From NCBI GenBank assembly GCA_022316685.1, contig JAKJHU010000302.1, forward strand, positions 179,264 through 243,263: a stretch of 64,000 nucleotides of DNA. The letters run 5' to 3'. The position numbers and the translations under genes are program-made. Positions 1 through 7,580 of this stretch are shown piece after piece (positions within the stretch are counted from its first letter, which is position 1; the number at the start of each line of letters is the position of its first letter). Origin of the DNA: Progne subis subis. Its lineage: Eukaryota > Chordata > Aves > Passeriformes > Hirundinidae. The notes under the pieces were generated by a model. That model searched no databases. It saw only the letters and a list, made by a program, of their open reading frames with translations, and was not told where the DNA came from.

Positions 1-1052
1 TGGCTGCAGGATGCTTGTGGCTCAGCCACCTGCTCCTGGGAATGCCTCTCCTTCTCCAGCCGGGCTCCTGTTTGTGCTTCCCAGCTTTCCCTGGCCGTGT
101 CAGTGCCCTGGGACACGCCGGGGCTCTCGATGTGCACGGGATGCTGTTGATGTGGAAGGGAGCAGGAGGAGGTGTCCAGCGCTTGCTCAGGCTGCGCAGG
201 CGCGGAAGCTTTCCTGAGAGGCCGGGAGGGCTGGAGGCCTCCAGGAGGGAATGTGTGGGAGGGAGGCAGGAACTGGGCGCCAGGAACAGGTCTTGGCAGG
301 CGCAGGATCTTGAAGGGCTGGGGGCTCTCAGCAGGGATGGAGGCTGTGGCAAGCTGCTGGGAGGGAGGCGGCGTCTCGGCGCTGGGGAGGTTCTGCGAGG
401 GAGGGAGGTGGTTGAGAGCAGGGAGGGACTCGCAGGGTTGGAGGCCGTCAGAGGCGGTGGAAGCTCCCGGAAGGCTGGATCTGGGCCAGCCCGAGCTTCT
501 CCCAGGGATGCTTGGTGTCCAACACAATCTCCTGGAAGGGCTGGAAGCTGTGCCAGGAATGACCCCTCTGGCTGGGAGGAGCCTGCCAGAGGCACAGAAG
601 CACCCGGAGCAGCGGGACGAGGCACAGCAGGGCAGGTGGCCTCGCTTGCCCAGCTGCTGCAGGTGCACCCACAGCGCCCGCCACATGGCAGGATGAAGCG
701 GAGCCCATGTCCCACGGTGAGCCCGGAGCAGCAGCATCAGCCCCTGAAGCTCCTTGGCCATGCTGACGCAGGGGCCGCAGCTGCCGGGTCCCTTGGGGCA
801 AGTGGCGGGAGCATCGGGACGCTTCCGAGGGCTCGTGCCAGGCCCGGAGGCCCTGGCAGCCACAGGGGCTCCTGGGCTCCTGCGCGGGCCCCTGGCCCGG
901 CCCCCGAGCTGCTTGCGCGGCCTCCGAGTCCCGGCCTGCCGGCCCTGCCGTGCCCGGTGGCCAATGACCCAGCGGACAGCCACCGTGGCCAGCAGCAGGG
1001 CAAGTGCAGCCAGCAGGACGCTGACGTCGCTCACGGCTCCGACACGTGCCAT
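1..1052 (-). CDS. Single-exon membrane-anchored Pro/Ser-rich protein, copy 1 (3' end outside window)
   Basis: I do not recognise the family. The minus-strand frame from the ATG at 1052 stays open to the window edge. The first 30 residues contain a hydrophobic stretch (VSVLLAALALLLATVAV) that looks like a signal anchor, followed by an Arg-rich cytosol-type segment and then a Pro/Ser-rich region. The start is chosen because the TATA box lies 35-42 bp upstream of it, and longer ATG frames begin upstream of the TATA box. The plan (short N-terminal anchor, basic stretch, long disordered tail) recalls testis proteins such as SPATA31, but that is only a resemblance of architecture. The last ~95 codons lie outside the window. 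Confidence 0.5.
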   Translation of the reverse strand, partial: MARVGAVSDVSVLLAALALLLATVAVRWVIGHRARQGRQAGTRRPRKQLGGRARGPRRSPGAPVAARASGPGTSPRKRPDAPATCPKGPGSCGPCVSMAKELQGLMLLLRAHRGTWAPLHPAMWRALWVHLQQLGKRGHLPCCASSRCSGCFCASGRLLPARGVIPGTASSPSRRLCWTPSIPGRSSGWPRSSLPGASTASDGLQPCESLPALNHLPPSQNLPSAETPPPSQQLATASIPAESPQPFKILRLPRPVPGAQFLPPSHTFPPGGLQPSRPLRKASAPAQPEQALDTSSCSLPHQQHPVHIESPGVSQGTDTARESWEAQTGARLEKERHSQEQVAEPQASCS

Positions 1053-1086
1053 CGCGACTGCACTGGCGGCTGTGGGGCCGGCCCGC

Positions 1087-1187
1087 CTTATATAGGGATG
1101 GCCCGGTGACCTCACAATGCTGGGGCCGCCACATGGCGTGACATCACAGCCCAGCCTCACGCCGCGGTCACGCCATTTGTGACCTCA
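1087..1187 (-). promoter_or_regulatory. TATA box plus three CRE-like octamers, copy 1
   Basis: On the minus strand TATATAAG lies at 1094-1087. Upstream of it on that strand are TGACCTCA (1107-1114), TGACATCA (1139-1146) and TGACCTCA (1180-1187), given as plus-strand readings. Each differs by one base from the palindromic CRE TGACGTCA. A TATA box with nearby CRE-like sites is the known layout of spermatid promoters driven by CREM. Spermatid use here is inferred. Confidence 0.5.
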
Positions 1188-3741
1188 CAGCACCGCCTGC
1201 CTCAGGGCCGGCAAGACCCACTCAGGCACCAGGGCGCTGATGGCCAGGAAAGGCCTGCCACTGAAAATGGGAGCCCAGGCTGTGGCAGCCAAGCTCTCCC
1301 AGGAGCCCGGGCCACATCAGGAAGAGGTCAGGTGCCAACAATGCCTAGCCCATGGCTCCCCCAAGGCTGTGGAACTGCTGGCCTGGGAACAGCCTCTGCC
1401 CTGTGCCGGAGAAGATCCTGCAGACACAAAGACGGCTGCAGTTCCCAATGCCCAGGCAGTTCTCCCCACCTGCCTGCCAGCTCCAACCCCTTAGCCTCTC
1501 ACTACAATTGCTGTCACAGAATGCCCCTGCAGCTCCCTACGAGCTCCTGGCAGACACTGCAAGGCACTGGGAGGCCTCCGCACAACCTTCTCTTCTCCAG
1601 CCTGAGCAGCTCCATCTCTCTCTCAAGCTGTCTCCACAGGAGAGCTGCTCACCTTAGCAACCCGCTGGCCTCCTCTGCACTTGCTGCAACACTTGCATGG
1701 CCTGATGTGCTGGCCACACCAGGAGTGGAATCTCTGCTCCAGGTCTGGCCCTGCCTGGGCAGCTTCATTCCACAGGCTCAGGCTACGTGTCTGGCTGCTC
1801 AGTCCCAGCTGCTGTAACTGGGCAGGATTAGTGCTGCCGCTGGATCACCAGAGTGATGGCCCCAGCTCGCATGGGCCCGGCCCCTTCCCTTGGGCATCTC
1901 TGCCGACGGAAAGCCCAGTCCTGCGTGGGCCACCTGCAGTCTGGCAAGAGGCTGCCCGTGCCAGCCTCTGCTGTCGCCAGGCAGGGGCAGCAGCCGGCCG
2001 TGCTAGCGCTGCTTCCAGCCTGCTGCGAGTCACACACCGGGAGAGGGACAGCTTGGCTCCGGGCACTGGCAACTCCCAACGCATTGCTGCAAGGCTGCGA
2101 TGAAAGCGCACGCACCCTGGCAAGCAGCTCCGGCAGCTGTGCTGTCCTTCCCCTTGAGGGAAGCAGGGTCGGCGTGCCCTCAGAGCCCCTGGCTATCTTG
2201 GCAGCAACTCACACAGCTGCCCACACAGCAAGAGGCACATGTTCTCTGGACGCATAAGGAGCTCTGCGTGTCTTTGTTCCCCATTGCCTCACGTGCTCAG
2301 GTTGCCGGTCCCTCTGAGGCACCGGCAAAAGGCCAGCACACACCTTCAGCCCCCACTCCTCATGTGCAACAAGTTCTTCTGCTCTCTTTGGCCTTTCGGC
2401 TGTCCTCAGCTGTTGCTTTCAACTGCCCCACTCGCAGCGTCCTGCGTCCCTTCACTCGGCCCGCTCTTCCCACACAGGCTAGCCCTTCAGTGGAGGCCTG
2501 CCTTGTGTCCCCTCTGCTCCCCAAAGTGTGCTCCACAGCCCACCGTGCCGGCAAGGCAGCCGCCGTAGCCTTTGGTGGCAGTGGGGGGTCACAGCCCCAG
2601 CGCCCCTGCACGAGCCCCAGAGCTGCCACTGGCTGCCTCCAGGTGAGCCACAGGACACTCTGCAGTGGGCAGCATCAGCCTCTGAGCCTGCACTTGCCTG
2701 CCCTTGAGCCTCCCTGGGCAAAGGGCAAATCGGGCAGGGACGGGACTGCAGGGAGCGGCCATGGCCTACCTCTTGGGCAATCCACAGCCAGCACCAGGCA
2801 GCCCCTGCCTGCAGCATGGCGCAGGCACGGCCACACGGCCACGGCCACACAGGCTGGGCCCTGTGGCCACCCAAGTCATTTCCTCCCCATCAACTGCTGC
2901 CAGGCACCAGGCTGCTGTGAAGCGCTGGAGAGGCTGCTCTTGCAGCGGGGCTGCCCTGGCCAGGTGCAAAGTCACAGTTCCACGTGCTTGCCCCATCCCT
3001 GCTTGTGGTGGTTCTTTTGAGAGACCCAGATGACCGTCGATGGCAAAAGGCACCGCGCTTGCCCTCTGTCCTGGGGCATATCATGACTTTATTCTGGGCT
3101 CCTGCCCTGCCGGCCGCAGCTCTTCCTTAGCTCCTTCCCCGTCCCCGCCGGTGCCAGAGAGACAGAGCTCCCGGCAGTCGCAGGCCTTTTTCCCAGAGCG
3201 GGGAAGGGCCTAGAGGCAGGGACAAGCCACTCCCCGATCAGGGAGAAGGTGGGAGTGGAACAGAGTTGGCTTCCATTCCAGCCTGGGGGATGGGCGCAGC
3301 CAAGCAGGGACAAGCAAGGTGCTCCACTTTCCAAGGGGAACAGGGAAGAAAACATCCCAAACACCAAGATCAAAAGAAAACACAGTATCAACCAAATGAA
3401 CACACTCGAACACCAGCTCCCACAAGGATGGGCAGCGGAGCCTTTGGAGAAGCAGAGTGGAGCCGTAACTGTGTCCCTACCAAGCCTCCAAGCACTGGTA
3501 TATGGGTCAGCCCCGCAGGCATCTCTCTCAGAAGGATGTCAGTGGAAATGACAAAAACACGGGTGAGGGTTGCACGTGATACTTGCTCAGCCTCAGAGGA
3601 CAAACAGGAGTTTAAAGCGAGTCGTTGGGAATGGCCCAGCATCCCCAGCCCGTAGGCAAGCCCAGCACTGAGCCAATTCCTGGGAAGAAAAGAGCCCTCT
3701 CCCAGCAGGAACACTGCCACAGCTCTTTGGGGGAATGCTAA
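1188..3741. other. Unit A intergenic block, copy 1
   Basis: GC-rich DNA with no gene I can support. A minus-strand stretch ending in a donor-like AAG/GTGAGC at 1652 is a possible exon of 100-150 nt that is repeated in copy 2. A minus-strand AATAAA lies at 3088-3093 and again at the matching place in the next copy (14451-14456), so a transcript may end there. Short CCACGG/CCACAC repeats lie near 2826-2850. The many overlapping open frames look like a by-product of high GC. Confidence 0.5.
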
Positions 3742-3747
3742 TTTATT
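3742..3747 (-). terminator. Poly(A) signal overlapping the stop codon of gene A copy 2
   Basis: The minus strand reads TAT TAA ATAAATT. The stop TAA (3749-3747) shares its last base with the AATAAA hexamer (3747-3742), so the mRNA would have almost no 3' UTR. The corresponding hexamer for copy 3 is at about 15106-15111. Confidence 0.6.
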
Positions 3748-4988
3748 TAATATCTAGGGTGGAAGGGCCCTCCGAGGCCTGTGACCACCTGCCTGGGCTG
3801 CGGGGGCCGTCTCGGGGCAGCCTCCTGGAGACCACGCAAGCGCCATGGTCTCGTGGGCGCCGTCTGTGCCACCCAGCTGGGGCTGTTGCTGCCTGAGTCA
3901 GGCACAGCATCCTGAGAGCCCTGCGCTGGACACTGGTGGCTGCAGGATGCTTGTGGCTCAGCCACCTGCTCCTGGGAATGCCTCTCCTTCTCCAGCCGGG
4001 CTCCTGTTTGTGCTTCCCAGCTTTCCCTGGCCGTGTCAGTGCCCTGGGACACGCCGGGGCTCTCGATGTGCACGGGATGCTGTTGATGTGGAAGGGAGCA
4101 GGAGGAGGTGTCCAGCGCTTGCTCAGGCTGCGCAGGCGCGGAAGCTTTCCTGAGAGGCCGGGAGGGCTGGAGGCCTCCAGGAGGGAATGTGTGGGAGGGA
4201 GGCAGGAACTGGGCGCCAGGAACAGGTCTTGGCAGGCGCAGGATCTTGAAGGGCTGGGGGCTCTCAGCAGGGATGGAGGCTGTGGCAAGCTGCTGGGAGG
4301 GAGGCGGCGTCTCGGCGCTGGGGAGGTTCTGCGAGGGAGGGAGGTGGTTGAGAGCAGGGAGGGACTCGCAGGGTTGGAGGCCGTCAGAGGCGGTGGAAGC
4401 TCCCGGAAGGCTGGATCTGGGCCAGCCCGAGCTTCTCCCAGGGATGCTTGGTGTCCAACACAATCTCCTGGAAGGGCTGGAAGCTGTGCCAGGAATGACC
4501 CCTCTGGCTGGGAGGAGCCTGCCAGAGGCACAGAAGCACCCGGAGCAGCGGGACGAGGCACAGCAGGGCAGGTGGCCTCGCTTGCCCAGCTGCTGCAGGT
4601 GCACCCACAGCGCCCGCCACATGGCAGGATGAAGCGGAGCCCATGTCCCACGGTGAGCCCGGAGCAGCAGCATCAGCCCCTGAAGCTCCTTGGCCATGCT
4701 GACGCAGGGGCCGCAGCTGCCGGGTCCCTTGGGGCAAGTGGCGGGAGCATCGGGACGCTTCCGAGGGCTCGTGCCAGGCCCGGAGGCCCTGGCAGCCACA
4801 GGGGCTCCTGGGCTCCCGCGTGGGCCCCTGGCCCGGCCCCCGAGCTGCTTGCGCGGCCTCCGAGTCCCGGCCTGCCGGCCCTGCCGTGCCCCGTGGCCAA
4901 TGACCCAGCGGACAGCCACCGTGGCCAGCAGCAGGGCAAGTGCAGCCAGCAGGACGCTGACGTCGCTCACGGCTCCGACACGTGCCAT
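3747..4988 (-). CDS. Single-exon membrane-anchored Pro/Ser-rich protein, copy 2 (complete)
   Basis: The frame is 413 codons from the ATG at 4988 to a TAA at 3747. Residues ~6-30 hold a Leu/Ala/Val membrane segment after a very short N-terminus, so a type III or signal-anchor orientation is likely. Residues ~30-75 are Arg/Gly-rich, ~95-135 include a Trp/Leu-containing segment that could fold, and the rest is rich in Pro, Ser and Gln. The ATG at 4988 is preferred over an in-frame ATG at 5096 because the TATA box (5023-5030) lies between them. The 5' UTR would be only about 10 nt. The family is unknown to me; a SPATA31-like testis protein is one possibility on architecture alone. Long plus-strand frames over the same DNA are antisense shadows. 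Confidence 0.55.
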   Translation of the reverse strand: MARVGAVSDVSVLLAALALLLATVAVRWVIGHGARQGRQAGTRRPRKQLGGRARGPRGSPGAPVAARASGPGTSPRKRPDAPATCPKGPGSCGPCVSMAKELQGLMLLLRAHRGTWAPLHPAMWRALWVHLQQLGKRGHLPCCASSRCSGCFCASGRLLPARGVIPGTASSPSRRLCWTPSIPGRSSGWPRSSLPGASTASDGLQPCESLPALNHLPPSQNLPSAETPPPSQQLATASIPAESPQPFKILRLPRPVPGAQFLPPSHTFPPGGLQPSRPLRKASAPAQPEQALDTSSCSLPHQQHPVHIESPGVSQGTDTARESWEAQTGARLEKERHSQEQVAEPQASCSHQCPAQGSQDAVPDSGSNSPSWVAQTAPTRPWRLRGLQEAAPRRPPQPRQVVTGLGGPFHPRY

Positions 4989-5022
4989 CGCGACTGCACT
5001 GGCGGCTGTGGGGCCGGCCCGC

Positions 5023-5123
5023 CTTATATAGGGATGGCCCGGTGACCTCACAATGCTGGGGCCGCCACATGGCGTGACATCACAGCCCAGCCTCACGCCG
5101 CGGTCACGCCATTTGTGACCTCA
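5023..5123 (-). promoter_or_regulatory. TATA box plus three CRE-like octamers, copy 2
   Basis: TATATAAG reads on the minus strand at 5030-5023. CRE-like octamers lie at 5043-5050 (TGACCTCA), 5075-5082 (TGACATCA) and 5116-5123 (TGACCTCA). Their spacing is identical to copy 1. They sit about 55, 87 and 128 bp upstream of the ATG. Confidence 0.5.
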
Positions 5124-5771
5124 CAGCACCGCCTGCCTCAGGGCCGGCAAGACCCACTCAGGCACCAGGGCGCTGATGGCCAGGAAAGGCCTGCCACTGA
5201 AAATGGGAGCCCAGGCTGTGGCAGCCAAGCTCTCCCAGGAGCCCGGGCCACATCAGGAAGAGGTCAGGTGCCAACAATGCCTAGCCCATGGCTCCCCCAA
5301 GGCTGTGGAACTGCTGGCTGGGAACAGCCTCTGCCCTGTGCCGGAGAAGATCCTGCAGACACAAAGACGGCTGCAGTTCCCAATGCCCAGGCAGTTCTCC
5401 CCACCTGCCTGCCAGCTCCAACCCCTTAGCCTCTCACTACGATTGCTGTCACAGAATGCCCCTGCAGCTCCCTACGAGCTCCTGGCAGACACTGCAAGGC
5501 ACTGGGAGGCCTCCGCACAACCTTCTCTTCTCCAGCCTGAGCAGCTCCATCTCTCTCTCAAGCTGTCTCCACAGGAGAGCTGCTCACCTTAGCAACCCGC
5601 TGGCCTCCTCTGCGCTTGCTGCAACACTTGCATGGCCTGATGTGCTGGCCACACCAGGAGTGGAATCTCTGCTCCAGGTCTGGCCCTGCCTGGGCAGCTT
5701 CATTCCACAGGCTCAGGCTACGTGTCTGGCTGCTCAGTCCCAGCTGCTGGAACTGGGCAGGATTAGTGCTG
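5124..5771. other. Unit A upstream flank, copy 2, up to the ERV1 insertion
   Basis: Matches 1188-1835. A minus-strand segment (about 5588-5717) encodes a Trp/Cys-containing stretch and ends at a donor-like AAG/GTGAGC, so it may be an exon of a neighbouring gene. Its upstream boundary (…cgtag/CCTGAG) is a weak acceptor. Nothing else is supportable. Confidence 0.35.
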
Positions 5772-5776
5772 CCGCT
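5772..5776. repeat. ERV1 target-site duplication, left copy (CCGCT)
   Basis: CCGCT precedes the first TG of the 5' LTR, and the same five bases follow the last CA of the 3' LTR at 13200-13204. The uninterrupted site is seen in unit copy 1 (…gctgccgctggatc…, near 1836), which has a single CCGCT. Confidence 0.95.
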
Positions 5777-6497
5777 TGTAAGAGTCTGTCTGAAGTTCCC
5801 TTCATTTGCCTCACGATCGTCATAAGGACCCCGAGGACCCCACTGCAGTTCTGGCCTGCTCGAGGTGGATGCTTGCCAATCGTCTGTAGGCGCATTTTCC
5901 TGTGTCACCACGCCACAGTACACGGGCTTTGAGCAGTGTAATGGTAGTTCTGTACCCGAAGATTACACCTGCTTCACGGTCCCTGCTTCATGACAATAGC
6001 CTAGGAATTTCCCCACCTCTTGGCCAAAGGGAACTTTCTGGGGTAACTTTGGTGGTCCCCCACAGAAAATCCTTCATCTGCTTCGCAATCACCGTGACAG
6101 ACAGAGATCAAAACCCTCTTGCAAGGACTGAGATTGAGACCCCTATATGAAGCCCCTCTCAAGGACTGAGACATCAGACCCCGACAACCCCAATACTGGG
6201 GGTGGGGGCTGACTTAACCAAAGCGAGATGTTTGCCTGGAGGCGTGATCGTTGGACCAAGAAGACAATGGCTCTCGCTTACTGCTAAGAACATGAACTAC
6301 CTGTTCCCCCTCGGGAGCTTCAACACTTTTACCTGTTCCCCCCGTGACTGAGGACTATAATAAAAACCCCTGAGTTAACCAGAGATTTGGAGAGCGCCTC
6401 TCCCCGACGTGACAGGCGGACCCATCGACCGGACCCATCGACCGGACCACGAGGACTCCGTCTCCACGTTTGGTAGCTATATCCCCCCTTTCCCCGA

Positions 6498-6543
<46 letters not shown>

Positions 6544-6689
6544 TCTTAATCCCTCTATCACATTTGCTGGGGTCAATCAATAAAAGGTGCATTTGTTTTA
6601 ATGCTGAAATCCCCTCTGTGTTGTGTTTTGCACTCTGAGATCAGAAAACGAACCATCACGACCCCCGCTAGTCCGAGCGGATCGTGACA
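5777..6689 (+). repeat. ERV1 5' LTR (913 bp)
   Basis: Begins TGTAAGAG and ends GTGACA. TATAATAAAA near 6355 is the likely TATA box and AATAAA at 6579-6584 the poly(A) signal, which puts the transcript on the plus strand. It holds two copies of a 13-bp CCCATCGACCGGA repeat near 6420 and a CT microsatellite at about 6497-6540. Confidence 0.93.
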
Positions 6690-6695
6690 TTAAAT

Positions 6696-6713
6696 TGGCG
6701 TCACGGACAGGAT
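6696..6713 (+). promoter_or_regulatory. ERV1 primer binding site, probably tRNA-Ser type
   Basis: TGGCGTCACGGACAGGAT begins six bases after the LTR. It is complementary to a tRNA 3' end of the form …GTGACGCCA, which fits some vertebrate serine tRNAs. The tRNA assignment is from memory and should be confirmed by alignment. Confidence 0.6.
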
Positions 6714-6905
6714 TCTGATAGACGGAGGGGTTTGCAGGGTTGTGTGTAGTCTGTAGTAGGGGAAGGACGTTTCGCTCCAGCCGCACCTAGCCTGTCATTC
6801 CCGAAAGGGTTGAACAGAGCTAGAAAGCAAGGGGGGCGACTCGAATTTCCTGCAAACTGCACACGCCTAAGTGATAAGCACCCCCATACTCAATTGAGGG
6901 TTCTG

Positions 6906-7580
6906 TCTTCAGAATTTCACAAAAGATCTCTTAGTGCAAAAAGGGGAAACTGTCTTTGTGTTTGTGTGTCTCTGGACTGTCTGGGAAGGAAGGGACAACC
7001 TGAAGAAACTAAGCAGGGCCTCCCAGGCAGATTTTGTCTCTTCACCCACTCAGGGAAGCGAAGGGAGACACAGCCGAGCTGTGTGTGTGTGTAACTAAGT
7101 GGTACCTCCCTGTTGTGGTTCTGATCCCTTCATAAAATTAATGAAACTTTAGTGTAAAAGACTAAACTGTACTTTGAAACTGTTTCTGGACTGTCTGGGA
7201 AGGAAGGGACAACCTGAAGAAACTAAGCAGGGCCTCCCAGGCAGATTTTGTCTCTTCACCCACTCAGGGAAGCGAAGGGAGACACGGCTGAGCTGTGTGT
7301 GTGTGTAACTAAGTGGTACCTCCCTGTTGTGGTTCTGATCCCTTCATAAAATTTCTAAGAACCTTAGTGCAAAAGGCTAAGCTGCATTTTTAAACTGTTT
7401 TGTATGTGTGTGAATTTGGACTGTCTGGGAAGGAAGGGACAACCTGAAGAAACTAAGCAGGGCCTCCCAGGCAGATTTTGTCTCTTCACCCACTCAGGGA
7501 AGCGAAGGGAGACACAGCCGAGCTGTGTATGTGTGTAACTAAGTATTTCCTCCCTGTTGTGGTTTTGATCCCTTCACAAA
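6906..7580 (+). repeat. ERV1 leader: three tandem ~215-230 bp repeats
   Basis: The block starting GGACTGTCTGGGAAGGAAGG occurs at 6974, 7188 and 7418. Each block ends with a GATCCCTTCA…AAAAT motif; only in the third does this read AAAATGACTG, giving the gag start codon. A partial earlier copy lies near 6906-6945. The repeats fill most of the untranslated leader. Confidence 0.85.

Larger units (their letters stand above)
1..3936. repeat. Tandem unit A, copy 1 (window begins inside it)
   Basis: Base 1 aligns with base 3937, and the offset of 3936 stays constant through at least 1830, so this is one period of a tandem array. The unit holds the minus-strand membrane-anchor gene, its promoter and about 2.5 kb of flanking sequence. 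Copies 1 and 2 differ by scattered substitutions and, near 1381, by a few bases. The true edge of the duplicated unit cannot be placed because the array begins before the window. Confidence 0.9.

Noticed and set aside
3089..3403. Minus-strand frame with a hydrophobic N-terminus ending at an AATAAA
   Set aside because: The hydrophobic part has no ATG (it would need GTG); no promoter or splice signal was found. Only the poly(A) hexamer is kept as an observation.
3936..5045. Long plus-strand frame (369 codons) over gene A, repeated in each unit
   Set aside because: It is the antisense of the TATA-driven minus-strand gene, has no plus-strand promoter signal, and is explained by high GC and stop-poor DNA.
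6355..6592. Arg/Glu-repeat protein on the minus strand in the ERV1 LTRs
   Set aside because: Translation of a CT microsatellite inside the LTR.
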